Positions 15,977-23,580 of a DNA stretch of 32,589 nucleotides are shown here, one piece after another (position 1 is the first letter of the stretch; the number at the start of each line of letters is the position of its first letter). Source of the stretch: Rhodobiaceae bacterium (GTDB lineage: Bacteria; Pseudomonadota; Alphaproteobacteria; Puniceispirillales; Puniceispirillaceae); assembly GCA_018624035.1 (NCBI GenBank), contig JAAZUU010000015.1, positions 1-32,589 of the forward strand, written 5' to 3'. The notes beneath the pieces are model-generated. The model was not told the origin of the DNA, did not search any database, and saw nothing but the letters and a program-made list of their open reading frames with translations. The translations under genes and the position numbers were made by a program.

Positions 15977-16989
15977 TGGCCGAGGACGAAAAGGCAAAGG
16001 CCGCAAAGAAGCCGGCCGCAAAGAAGCCGGCTGCAAAGAAGGCTGCCAAAAAAGCCGCCGCCAAAAAGGCAACCGCAAGGACAGCAACGGCAAAGAAGGC
16101 GTCAGCCAAGAAGACGTCAGCCAAGAAGGCGCCGGCAAAGAAGGGTGCCGTCAGCGGGTATGGCAGCGGGTCTGTCGATGTCGTGATGTCGGTCGACCAG
16201 GTGGCCAAGGAGGCGGCCTCGATCGCCGCCAACGCGCCCACGGTGGCCGAACTCGATGCCATGGTTACGGGCGAGACTTTCCTGTCGATCAACAATCTGC
16301 GTGCCGGCTATGGGAAGATGGAAATCCTTCATGATTTCAATCTGCGGATCGGCAAGGGCCAGTCGCTGTGCCTGATCGGACCGAATGGCGCCGGCAAATC
16401 AACGGTGCTGCATTCGATCTTCGGTTTCACCAACATCTTCTCCGGCAGCATCATGATCGACGGCAAGGATGTGACGGCGCTGACGCCCTCACAGAAGCTT
16501 GCCGAAGCCGGCATCGCCTACATCCTTCAGGACAAGTCTGTATTCCCGCAGATGACCGTCGAGGAAAATCTGCTGATGGGCGGGTTCCTGAAAAACAAAC
16601 CCGCCGAGGCCAAGGCAGCTGCCGAGGAGGTGTTCTCGAAATACAGCCGCCTTGCCGAACGTCGTGACAAGCCGGCCGGCGTTCTGTCAGGCGGTGAGCG
16701 GCGTCTTCTGGAAATCTCGCGGGCGCTTGTCATGCAACCGCAGGTTCTGCTTGTCGATGAACCCTCGATCGGGCTGGAGCCGCGTTTCATCGACATGGTC
16801 TTCGAGATTCTCGATGACCTTCAGCGAAGGGATGGCAAGACCATCATCATGGTCGAACAGAACGCGAAAAAGGGCCTCGCCTTCGCCGATCTCGGCTATG
16901 TGCTTGTGTCCGGTGAAACAGCCATTGCCGGTGACGGGGACGAACTTCTCGACAACCCGGATGTCGGCCGCCTGTTCCTTGGCGGCTGA
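15976..16989 (+). CDS. livF: ABC transporter ATPase LivF with a histone-H1-like N-terminal extension
   Basis: Second ATPase of the Liv importer, 337 residues where LivF is normally about 235. Residues 101-337 are a standard LivF: FLSINNLRAGYGKMEILHDF, Walker A GPNGAGKST at 135-143, signature VLSGGERRLLEISRALVMQP, Walker B VLLVDEPSIGLEP and MVEQNAKKGLAFAD. Residues 1-57 are a lysine/alanine-rich tract built from AAKK, PAAKK and SAKK units, like the C-terminal tails of histone H1 and AlgP, and 58-100 is a linker. ATG 15976 overlaps the livG stop, so the extension is translated from the coupled start. An internal ATG at 16261 would give a normal-size LivF, but no ribosome-binding site stands out there. 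Confidence 0.93.
   Translation: MAEDEKAKAAKKPAAKKPAAKKAAKKAAAKKATARTATAKKASAKKTSAKKAPAKKGAVSGYGSGSVDVVMSVDQVAKEAASIAANAPTVAELDAMVTGETFLSINNLRAGYGKMEILHDFNLRIGKGQSLCLIGPNGAGKSTVLHSIFGFTNIFSGSIMIDGKDVTALTPSQKLAEAGIAYILQDKSVFPQMTVEENLLMGGFLKNKPAEAKAAAEEVFSKYSRLAERRDKPAGVLSGGERRLLEISRALVMQPQVLLVDEPSIGLEPRFIDMVFEILDDLQRRDGKTIIMVEQNAKKGLAFADLGYVLVSGETAIAGDGDELLDNPDVGRLFLGG
16000..16041 (+). repeat. 15-bp repeats in the lysine/alanine tract of livF
   Basis: Two identical 15-bp units GCCGCAAAGAAGCCG (16000 and 16015) are followed by a 12-bp partial copy at 16030; further AAKK codons up to about 16143 continue the pattern with many synonymous differences (AAA/AAG, GCC/GCA/GCG). Confidence 0.75.
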
Positions 16990-17007
16990 CCGGCAGGGTG
17001 ACGCGGT

Positions 17008-18264
17008 TTGGCACGTCCGGGACCAGTCCCCGGTATCCTTGACGGAACCCGGCCAACCGCACTGATCACCATCACCTGCATGGCCGCTGTGCTGGCGATG
17101 ATCAGCTATGCGATCTGGCCGGTTTTTCTTGTCTCACTGGGGCCGGAATGGGGCCTGACCAATACTGAAATCGGCTGGATCAGCGGTGCCTATTTCATCG
17201 GCTATGTCATCGCCACCCCGCTGCTTGTGGGATTGACCGACATCATCGATGCCAAGCGCGTCTTCATCGGCGGCAGTCTGACCGCCGCCATCGGTTGCGC
17301 CGGCTTTGCCACCATCACTGACGGGTTCTGGGGCGCCGCGGTAACCTGGAGCCTTGTCGGAGCCGGGCTTGCCGGCACCTACATGCCGGGGCTGCAGATC
17401 CTGAACGCAAGGCTGTCGGACCAACAGCGTCTGAAGGCCGTTCCCTTCTATACCTCATGTTTCGGCATCGGCACGGGCGGTTCTTTTTATCTGAACGGCT
17501 ATCTGCTGATCAATTTCGACCATCTGATCGCCGCCTGGCTTGGCTGTGGCGGGGCGATCCTTGGGGCGCTGGTGGTGTTCCTGCTTGTTCGTGCCGCGCC
17601 GCCTGCCAAACGACCGGCCGCCGAACGTCGCCGCCATCCGCTGGATCTGCGACCTGCCTTTCGCAACAGGCTGGCCCTTGGCTATATCTTTGCCTACGGC
17701 GCGCATACATATGAGCTGTTCGCCTATCGCGGCTGGAGCTTTGCGATGTTCGCCTTCATCGGCGCCACGGCACAGCCGGCGCTGTCGCTGTCGGTCGTCA
17801 CGCTGCTGGTCAGCCTGTTGACGCTGACCGGCATGGCGGCCTCGATCATCGGCGCGCGCTACTGCCTTGCCTATGGACGGCATCGGGTGATCGCGATCAT
17901 CGGCGCGCTGTCGGTCGGATTTGCGGTGCTGTCGGCGCTGGCACTCGACGGGCCGGTATGGTTGGCGCTGGCCTGCCTGTGGATCTACAACATCTTCATC
18001 ATGCTCGACAGTGGCGCGCTGACGGCCGGCACGGTGGCCGCAGCGCCGGCGCATGAACGCGGCGCGCTTCTTGCGGTGCATTCGATGGTCGGGTTCTCCG
18101 GCGGCGCGCTTGGCGGCCCGGCGGTCGGGATGATGCTTGATCTTGGCGGTGGCGAGGCGTCGATGGATGCGTGGTTCTGGGCGATTCTGATCATGGGTGT
18201 CGGGTCGGCCATTGTCGCCATCATCCAGTGGCGGGCCTGGCGGCTGCGGGGATATGGGGTGTAG
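17008..18264 (+). CDS. MFS transporter, candidate pseudouridine/nucleoside permease
   Basis: A 418-residue major facilitator protein with about twelve hydrophobic segments. The N-terminal half has EIGWISGAYFIGYVIATPLLVG and then DIIDAKRVFIGG in the 2-3 loop, the MFS signature position. The central loop is basic (PPAKRPAAERRRHPLDLRP). Start TTG 17008 follows AGGGTG by 8 bp; it is not certain, and ATG 17080 would truncate the first helix. It ends 6 bp before psuK and forms one operon with psuK and psuG, so it may import pseudouridine. Known pseudouridine importers (PsuT) belong to a different family, so this role is inference. Confidence 0.85.
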   Translation: MARPGPVPGILDGTRPTALITITCMAAVLAMISYAIWPVFLVSLGPEWGLTNTEIGWISGAYFIGYVIATPLLVGLTDIIDAKRVFIGGSLTAAIGCAGFATITDGFWGAAVTWSLVGAGLAGTYMPGLQILNARLSDQQRLKAVPFYTSCFGIGTGGSFYLNGYLLINFDHLIAAWLGCGGAILGALVVFLLVRAAPPAKRPAAERRRHPLDLRPAFRNRLALGYIFAYGAHTYELFAYRGWSFAMFAFIGATAQPALSLSVVTLLVSLLTLTGMAASIIGARYCLAYGRHRVIAIIGALSVGFAVLSALALDGPVWLALACLWIYNIFIMLDSGALTAGTVAAAPAHERGALLAVHSMVGFSGGALGGPAVGMMLDLGGGEASMDAWFWAILIMGVGSAIVAIIQWRAWRLRGYGV

Positions 18265-18270
18265 CAGCTG

Positions 18271-19200
18271 ATGGCACCGGAACCGGGCTTCATCGTCTGT
18301 GGTGGATGCCATATAGACCGGCAGCTGCGCCTGACATCGACGCCGCAGCCGGGCCGGACCAATCCGGCCACTTCCCGCGAACGGCTTGGCGGTGTGGCAA
18401 CGAACATCGCCTGCCAGCTTGCCGGGTTTGGTGCGTCGGTGAGGCTTGTCTCGGTGCAGCCACCGGACAGTCTTGCGACGGTCGCGTCACGTCTCGTCGA
18501 TATCGGCATCGATCCGTGGCTGGCTCCGCTTGCCGGCGATCCGCCGGGATATACAGCGCTGCTCGCCCCGGATGGCGAGCTGCTGATCGGGGCGGCGGTG
18601 ATGGCGCTCTATGACATGGTGCCGGCATCCATGATCCAACCCGGGATCGAAGGATCGACCGGTCCGATCATCCTTGATGCGAATTTGCCGGCCGAAACCA
18701 TAACCGCCATCGCCGACATTGCCGCCGCCGACACCGCCGTCGCCGACACCGCCGTCGCCGACACTGGCATTACCGGTGAATTCGGGACGGCGCGGTCACT
18801 ATGTGCCGCCGGCACCTCAATCGCCAAGGTCGAGAGGCTGACGGCCGCGCTGCCATTGCTTGATGCGCTGGTACTGAATCGTGGCGAGGCAGCGGCCCTT
18901 CTTTGCGAGACGGGACCGGTGGACCGGATGGCGCTGGCGCTTGCCGCGGATATGCGGGGCAACGGCCTTGTTCTCGTCAGCGACGGGGCGGATATGGCGG
19001 CGCTGGCATCAGGCGGCGATGTGGTGACGGCACGCCCGCCCCGGGTTCGGCTCGTGAATGCGAATGGTGCTGGCGACGTGATGGCCGCACGGCTATTCTT
19101 CGACCTTGAGACTCGCCCGGACATGGCACCGGCGACGCGGCTCGACGCGGCGCTGGCGGCCGGAGCGGGTTACGCGGCGGGAGCGCGGATACAGACATGA
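18271..19200 (+). CDS. psuK: Pseudouridine kinase (PfkB family)
   Basis: Phosphorylates pseudouridine to pseudouridine 5'-phosphate for cleavage by PsuG. The 309-residue protein has the PfkB N-terminal pattern CGGCHIDRQLRL and GGVATNIACQLAGFGA, and the C-terminal anion-hole/base motif NANGAGDVMAA with the catalytic base at about D269. The family usually has D-T-T/S before GAGD; here it is N-A-N. The assignment to pseudouridine kinase rather than another sugar kinase rests on the 4-bp overlap with psuG. Between the substrate lid and the C-terminal half lies an ADTAV five-residue repeat from a 15-bp DNA repeat, an apparent loop expansion. Confidence 0.85.
   Translation: MAPEPGFIVCGGCHIDRQLRLTSTPQPGRTNPATSRERLGGVATNIACQLAGFGASVRLVSVQPPDSLATVASRLVDIGIDPWLAPLAGDPPGYTALLAPDGELLIGAAVMALYDMVPASMIQPGIEGSTGPIILDANLPAETITAIADIAAADTAVADTAVADTGITGEFGTARSLCAAGTSIAKVERLTAALPLLDALVLNRGEAAALLCETGPVDRMALALAADMRGNGLVLVSDGADMAALASGGDVVTARPPRVRLVNANGAGDVMAARLFFDLETRPDMAPATRLDAALAAGAGYAAGARIQT
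18712..18771 (+). repeat. 15-bp tandem repeat in psuK, four copies
   Basis: Units at 18712, 18727, 18742 and 18757; the second and third are identical (GCCGACACCGCCGTC). They encode ADIAA-ADTAV-ADTAV-ADTGI, a loop insertion in the kinase. Confidence 0.85.
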
Positions 19201-20123
19201 AGATGACGGAACAGCCCGCATTCACCTTCCGAATGTCCGATGAGGTCTCCGCGGCCCGCCGCGAGGGCCGGCCGCTGGTCGCGCTTGAATCGACCCTGAT
19301 CAGCCACGGCCTGCCGCACCCGCAGAATATCGAGGTCGCAACGGCGTCCGAGGCGGCTGTTCGCACGGCCGGCGCCGTGCCCGCGACCATGGCGGTGCTT
19401 GACGGGGTGGCGCATGCCGGACTTGCCGAGAGTGAGATGCATCGTCTGGCAACGGCTGATGGTGTGGCAAAACTGTCGCGGCGTGACCTTGCCATCGCGC
19501 TGTCGGGCGTGTCGGGGGCGGCGGCGCTTGGCGCGACGACCGTGTCGGCGACAATGATCCTGGCCGCGCGCGCCGGCATTGGGACCTTCGCCACTGGCGG
19601 CATCGGCGGTGTGCATCGCGGCGGCGAGGCCAGCATGGATGTGTCGGCCGACCTGTTCGAGCTGGCGCATACGCCGGTGGCGGTGGTCTGTTCCGGCCCC
19701 AAGGTGATTCTCGACCTGCCCCGCACGCGCGAGGTGCTGGAGACGATGGGGGTGACACTTGTCGGCTACCGGACCGACGACATGCCGGCCTTCTGGGCGC
19801 GGCATAGCGGGCTTGCCGTCGATTGCCGCGCCGACAGTCCGGCCGCGATTGCCGCCATCATCCGGGCGCGTGCCGAACTTGGCATTGGTGGGGCGGTGCT
19901 GGTCTGCAACCCGGTCGATCCGGCGCTGGCGATCGATATTGACGAGATCGAGAGCTGGATCGCCGCCTGTATCGATGATGCCCCGGCCGGTGCCGCGGCG
20001 ACACCCTGGTTGCTGGCTGAAATCGCGCGGCGATCGGAGGGCCGCAGCCTTGCCGCCAACAAACGCCTGATCATCGACAACGCGGCGCTTGCCGGTGCTG
20101 TGGCGGCGGAACTCGGCGGCTGA
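19197..20123 (+). CDS. psuG: Pseudouridine-5'-phosphate glycosidase
   Basis: Breaks the C-glycosidic bond of pseudouridine 5'-phosphate to give uracil and ribose 5-phosphate. The 308-residue protein is a clear PsuG: PLVALESTLISHGLPHPQN at 27-45 with E31, DVSADLFEL with the metal aspartate D152, and the Schiff-base lysine K169 in VCSGPKVILDLPRT, matching E31, D149 and K166 of the E. coli enzyme. NPVDPALAIDIDEIE and TPWLLAEIARRSEG follow as expected. Its ATG overlaps the psuK stop by 4 bp. The operon order is MFS-psuK-psuG. Confidence 0.96.
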   Translation: MKMTEQPAFTFRMSDEVSAARREGRPLVALESTLISHGLPHPQNIEVATASEAAVRTAGAVPATMAVLDGVAHAGLAESEMHRLATADGVAKLSRRDLAIALSGVSGAAALGATTVSATMILAARAGIGTFATGGIGGVHRGGEASMDVSADLFELAHTPVAVVCSGPKVILDLPRTREVLETMGVTLVGYRTDDMPAFWARHSGLAVDCRADSPAAIAAIIRARAELGIGGAVLVCNPVDPALAIDIDEIESWIAACIDDAPAGAAATPWLLAEIARRSEGRSLAANKRLIIDNAALAGAVAAELGG

Positions 20124-20128
20124 GCGGC

Positions 20129-20156
20129 TTGACAGCCTTCATGCAGCCGTCATCAT
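20129..20156 (+). promoter_or_regulatory. Candidate sigma-70 promoter for the acyl-CoA synthetase gene
   Basis: TTGACA at 20129-20134 and CATCAT at 20151-20156 (four of six matches to TATAAT) are separated by 16 bp, in the 100-bp gap after psuG and 68 bp upstream of the ATG. Confidence 0.4.
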
Positions 20157-20223
20157 ACGGGCAAGGCCGCGCATCACCGGATGGCATGGCCTGTCAAGCA
20201 TGGCTGATCCGAGGGAGATTTTC

Positions 20224-21858
20224 ATGAGGCAGCATTACGAATCCATGCCGCGGAACGAGGCCAATTTCGTGCCGTTGTCACCGCTCAGCTTCATCTCCCG
20301 AACGGCCGACCTGTTCCCGAACCGCACCGCTGTCATCTATGGTGAGCGACGTTATACATGGGCCGAGAGCTATGCGCGCATGCGCCGCCTCGCCTCGGCA
20401 CTGACAGGGGCCGGTTACGGGCCCGGCGACACCGTATCGGTGGTCGCGGCGAACACGCCCGAGATGTTCGAGGCGCATTCCGGTGTGCCGATGGCGGGTT
20501 GCGTGTTGAATTCGATCAATACCCGTCTCGAGGCCGAGACCATCGCCTATATCCTCGAACATGGCGATTGCCGGGTGCTGATCACCGACACCGCCTTTGC
20601 CCCGACCGTGGGGGTGGCGCTTGATTCGCTTGCGCCTGACGTGCGTGCGCGCATCCGCGTGATCGATATCCGCGACCCGGCGATGGGCAGCCTGCCGCCG
20701 CTTGCCGATGAGGATTATGAGAGTTTCCTTACCACCGGTGACCCGGATTTCGACTGGCAGATGCCGGCCGATGAATGGCAGGCGCTGGCGCTCAACTACA
20801 CCTCCGGCACATCCGGCCGTCCGAAGGGTGTCGTCTATCATCACCGCGGCGCCTATCTGATGAGCATGGGGACCGCCACCGGATGGCAGCTTCCTCAGCA
20901 CCCGACCTACCTCTATATCGTGCCGATGTTCCATTGCAATGGCTGGTGCCATGTCTGGACGATGACGATGATGGCCGGCACCATCGTGCTGATCCGGGAG
21001 ATCAGCGCCGAGGCCATCTTCGGCGCCATCGGCACCCACCGGGTGACGCATTTCGGCGGCGCGCCGATCGTGCTCAGCCTGCTTGTGAACGCGCCCGAGG
21101 CGATGCGCCCGAAGCTGGATTACCGGGTCAAGGCCTTCACCGCCGGGGCTCCGCCACCGGCCGCGATCCTGCAGAAGATGGCCGAGATGGATTTCGAGGT
21201 GATGCAGGTCTACGGCCTGACCGAAACCTATGGTCATGTCACGCAATGTGTCTGGCGCGAGGAGTGGGACGAGTTGTCGTTCGATGAACAGGCCGACCTG
21301 CAGAGCTGGCAGGGTGTCGCCTTCCCGATGCATGAGGGCGCGGCGGTGATGAACACCGATACCGGCGAGATGGTGCCGCGCGATGGCGAGACGCAGGGCG
21401 AGATCGTGCTGCGCGGCAATGCGGTGATGAAAGGCTATTACCGGAACGAGGCGGCGACCGCCGAATCGCTTCGCGATGGCTGGTTCTTTTCCGGCGATGC
21501 CGCGGTATGGCACGAAAACGGCTATATCCAGATCAAGGACCGGCTGAAGGATGTCATCATTTCGGGCGGCGAGAACATCTCCTCGGTCGAGGTCGAGGGC
21601 TATCTTTATCGCCATCCGGCGGTGGCGGCGGCGGCGGTCGTGGCGAAGCCTGACGAGACATGGGGCGAGGTGCCCTGCGCCTTTGTCGAGCTGAAGGCCG
21701 GCGAGTCTGTCGGCGAGGCCGAGTTTCTTGACTGGTGCCGCGGCCAGATGGCGGGATTCAAGCGGCCGAAACAGGTGGTGTTCGGCGAGCTGCCGAAAAC
21801 CTCGACAGGCAAGATCCAGAAATTCGTGCTTCGCCAGAAGGTCACCGACGAGGCGTGA
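20224..21858 (+). CDS. Acyl-CoA synthetase (AMP-forming), short/medium-chain type
   Basis: A 544-residue adenylate-forming ligase that activates a carboxylic acid to its CoA thioester. Start ATG 20224 follows AGGGAG by 6 bp; the frame remains open farther upstream without similarity. Motifs in order: A3 P-loop YTSGTSGRPKGVVYHH, VPMFHCNGWCHVWTM, A5 YGLTETYGHVTQC, A7 WFFSGDAAV, A8 GYIQIKDRLKDVIISGGENI and A10 lysine in PKTSTGKIQKFVLR. The N-terminus NEANFVPLSPLSFISRTADL resembles the plant AAE7/ACN1 and related bacterial ligases for acetate to medium-chain acids; DmdB (methylmercaptopropionate-CoA ligase) is a possible alternative. It stands alone, so substrate is open. Confidence 0.9.
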   Translation: MRQHYESMPRNEANFVPLSPLSFISRTADLFPNRTAVIYGERRYTWAESYARMRRLASALTGAGYGPGDTVSVVAANTPEMFEAHSGVPMAGCVLNSINTRLEAETIAYILEHGDCRVLITDTAFAPTVGVALDSLAPDVRARIRVIDIRDPAMGSLPPLADEDYESFLTTGDPDFDWQMPADEWQALALNYTSGTSGRPKGVVYHHRGAYLMSMGTATGWQLPQHPTYLYIVPMFHCNGWCHVWTMTMMAGTIVLIREISAEAIFGAIGTHRVTHFGGAPIVLSLLVNAPEAMRPKLDYRVKAFTAGAPPPAAILQKMAEMDFEVMQVYGLTETYGHVTQCVWREEWDELSFDEQADLQSWQGVAFPMHEGAAVMNTDTGEMVPRDGETQGEIVLRGNAVMKGYYRNEAATAESLRDGWFFSGDAAVWHENGYIQIKDRLKDVIISGGENISSVEVEGYLYRHPAVAAAAVVAKPDETWGEVPCAFVELKAGESVGEAEFLDWCRGQMAGFKRPKQVVFGELPKTSTGKIQKFVLRQKVTDEA

Positions 21859-21973
21859 GGGAGACGACCTACCCCTCCAAACTCCGCAAGAAACGGGTCG
21901 ATGCGACGGGTTACCTGCCGTTATTCTTGCCAGATAAAGGTGCCTGACGATGGCGCCCTGGCAGGAGGCCCCG

Positions 21974-22750
21974 ATGCAGAACCACACCCGTCCCGACCCC
22001 ACCCGTTCCGACGACACCCGTCCCGACGACACCCGGCCCGACGACACCCGTCCCGACGACACCCGGCCCGACCGGGCCTGTCTCGACTATCGGCGGATCG
22101 AGGCCGCCATCGCCTATATCGCGGCGCATTACCGCGATGCGCCGTCGCTCGACGAGATCGCCGCCGCGGCCAATCTCAGCCCGTTCCATTTCCAGCGGCT
22201 GTTCACCCGCTGGGCCGGCGTCAGCCCGAAGAGGTTTTCCCGCTATCTGAGCCTCGACCATGCCCGCGCGCTGCTCCGCCATCAGGGTGCCAGCTGCCTT
22301 GACGCCGCCTACGAAGCCGACCTGTCTGCGGTGGAGACGGGGCGGCAGACAATGGGCACGGCGGCGCAGGCAGCCCTCGCGGCGCTGGACCGCGACTGGT
22401 CATCACCGGCCGAGATCAGGCTGCATCTTCACGCCACCCCGTTTCAGCTGAAGGTCTGGGAGGCGTTGCTGCGAATCCCCACCGGTCGGCTGGCAAGCTA
22501 TGGCGATGTCGCCGCTGCGATTGGCCGGTCCGGTGCCTCCCGCGCCGTCGGCACCGCCATCGGCGCGAATCCCGTGGCCTGGCTGATCCCGTGCCACCGG
22601 GTGATCCGGCAGAGTGGTGCGACCGGCGGCTATATGTGGGGGCCAGCGCGCAAACAGGCCATCATCGGCTGGGAATCGGCGCAGGGTGACATGGCCGGAA
22701 TGGCCGGCAAGCCCGACAGCGCCGGTGGCCCGGCCGGGGCCCGGGCGTGA
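21974..22750 (+). CDS. Ada-like fusion: AraC DNA-binding domain plus truncated methylguanine-DNA methyltransferase
   Basis: A 258-residue protein combining an AraC-type helix-turn-helix region (SLDEIAAAANLSPFHFQRLF at 58-77) and the C-terminal DNA-binding/active-site domain of O6-alkylguanine-DNA alkyltransferase (TPFQLKVWEALLRIPTGRLA, acceptor C207 in IPCHRV). Start ATG 21974 follows AGGAGG by 5 bp; ATG 21950 is an alternative. The N-terminus is a repeat of DDTRP. Compared with usual AraC-MGMT fusions, the end of the second HTH and nearly the whole N-terminal ribonuclease-H-like part of MGMT are missing: DAAYEADLSAVETGRQ runs into AEIRLHLHATPFQLKVW within about 45 residues. Activity may be altered. 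The next gene, an Ada zinc domain, overlaps by 4 bp. Confidence 0.88.
   Translation: MQNHTRPDPTRSDDTRPDDTRPDDTRPDDTRPDRACLDYRRIEAAIAYIAAHYRDAPSLDEIAAAANLSPFHFQRLFTRWAGVSPKRFSRYLSLDHARALLRHQGASCLDAAYEADLSAVETGRQTMGTAAQAALAALDRDWSSPAEIRLHLHATPFQLKVWEALLRIPTGRLASYGDVAAAIGRSGASRAVGTAIGANPVAWLIPCHRVIRQSGATGGYMWGPARKQAIIGWESAQGDMAGMAGKPDSAGGPAGARA
21980..22069 (+). repeat. 15-bp tandem repeat at the start of the Ada-like gene, six copies
   Basis: Six 15-bp units run from 21980; the last four alternate GACGACACCCGTCCC and GACGACACCCGGCCC, giving a 30-bp higher-order period. They encode the DDTRP repeat just after the start codon. A repeat like this can change length by slippage without shifting frame. 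Confidence 0.93.
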
Positions 22751-23049
22751 TTGGGCATGATCATATCGACGGGGCGGCGCTTCACCGGATGATCCGGGAC
22801 GGGAGGCTGACCTTTGCCGGCAATCGGCGGCTGAAGATCTTCGGGCGGCTTGACTGTCGGGCCGGGCGGCGGCTGGCGCGCGCAAACAGGGTGTTCTTCA
22901 CCAGCCGGTCAGAGGCCGAGCGGTGTGGCTATCGCCCCTGCGCGCGGTGTCTGCCTGCCGCATACGATGTCTGGAAATCGACGGTAAAATCCGGCATACA
23001 GATAGCGTGTGGTCCCGTAGCTCATCAGGATAGAGCGACAGATTCCTAA
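22747..23049 (+). CDS. Small Ada-type metal-binding domain protein lacking the methyl-acceptor cysteine
   Basis: A 100-residue protein whose residues 15-77 match the zinc domain found at the N-terminus of Ada: FAGNRRLKIFGRLDCRAGRR, RVFFTSRSEAERCGYRPCAR and CLPAAYDVWKS. Three of the four Ada zinc cysteines are kept (C37, C65, C68), but the position of E. coli Cys38, which accepts methyl groups from phosphotriesters, is Gly33. It therefore should not repair methylphosphotriesters; it may bind DNA or another ligand. The GTG start overlaps the stop of the AraC-MGMT gene. Its stop codon lies inside the tRNA-Arg gene, so the last 13 codons overlap the tRNA. Confidence 0.8.
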   Translation: MIGHDHIDGAALHRMIRDGRLTFAGNRRLKIFGRLDCRAGRRLARANRVFFTSRSEAERCGYRPCARCLPAAYDVWKSTVKSGIQIACGPVAHQDRATDS

Positions 23050-23087
23050 TCTGTAGGTAGCAGGTTCGAGTCCTGCCGGGATCACCA
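23011..23087 (+). tRNA. tRNA-Arg (anticodon CCT)
   Basis: A 77-nt cloverleaf. Acceptor GGTCCCG pairs with CGGGATC; anticodon stem ACAGA/TCTGT encloses the loop TTCCTAA with anticodon CCT (reads AGG); T-arm GCAGG-TTCGAGT-CCTGC; discriminator A and an encoded CCA at 23085-23087. The 3' end of the upstream Ada-type gene overlaps its first half. Confidence 0.96.
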
Positions 23088-23121
23088 TTTCCCTGTCAGT
23101 CAGCAAGACGCATGCAAAACC

Positions 23122-23143
23122 GGCAGCGCCCTGTGGCGCTGCC
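23122..23143. terminator. Hairpin between tRNA-Arg and the small secreted protein gene
   Basis: A perfect 9-bp stem GGCAGCGCC/GGCGCTGCC with a CTGT loop. On the minus strand it is followed by GGTTTTGC, so it best fits a terminator for the minus-strand gene ending at 23242; it could also stop transcription from the tRNA side. Confidence 0.65.
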
Positions 23144-23241
23144 CGTCTGCCGTGGTTCGGAGTGAGGAAAGAAGGCGCCGCCCGGCAGAGGGAGGAATGC
23201 CGGGCGGCTCGGTGGACGGCGATGGAGGGGCGCCGTCCGGG

Positions 23242-23580
23242 TCAGTTCCGTTCAGCATGTTTGCCGACGCGCGGATTGCGGGCGCTGGCCATCCTGGTGA
23301 CGGGCCGACGGACCAGCGTGTCGGGAGTCGCCGCCCGGCTGGCGGGACGCAGCATGACATGGCCGGTATCGATGTTGAGTTTGCCGACGGTCATCGGCGC
23401 CATATCAGAGAATATGGTGGCAATGCCGAGGTTTTCATCGAGAACTGCCGGTTCACCCATGAAAGCGGACTCCGACCGGTCAGGAGCGTTGGTAAGGGCG
23501 CTCGTGCTCAGCGTGCCGCTGGCAAGGGCCAGACTGGCCGCGCTGGCGATGAAGGTGGAAATTCTGATGTGTCTGTTCAC
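23242..23580 (-). CDS. Hypothetical small secreted protein
   Basis: Function not recognised. The 112-residue product has a plausible signal peptide (basic MNRHIRIS, then hydrophobic TFIASAASLALASG). The rest is a short polar segment (residues 30-70 include FMGEPAVLDENLGIATIFSD) followed by a basic tail. The start is GTG at 23580 with GGAG 7 bp upstream. A terminator-like hairpin follows at 23143-23122, and the upstream region is the most AT-rich of the window, as expected for a promoter. Plus-strand frames over the same stretch have no signal or recognisable domain, so the minus strand is preferred. Confidence 0.5.
   Translation of the reverse strand: MNRHIRISTFIASAASLALASGTLSTSALTNAPDRSESAFMGEPAVLDENLGIATIFSDMAPMTVGKLNIDTGHVMLRPASRAATPDTLVRRPVTRMASARNPRVGKHAERN

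Noticed and set aside
20278-22062. 594-codon minus-strand open frame over the acyl-CoA synthetase
   Set aside because: Shadow of a well-supported gene; composition is biased to His, Arg and Ala with no recognisable motif.
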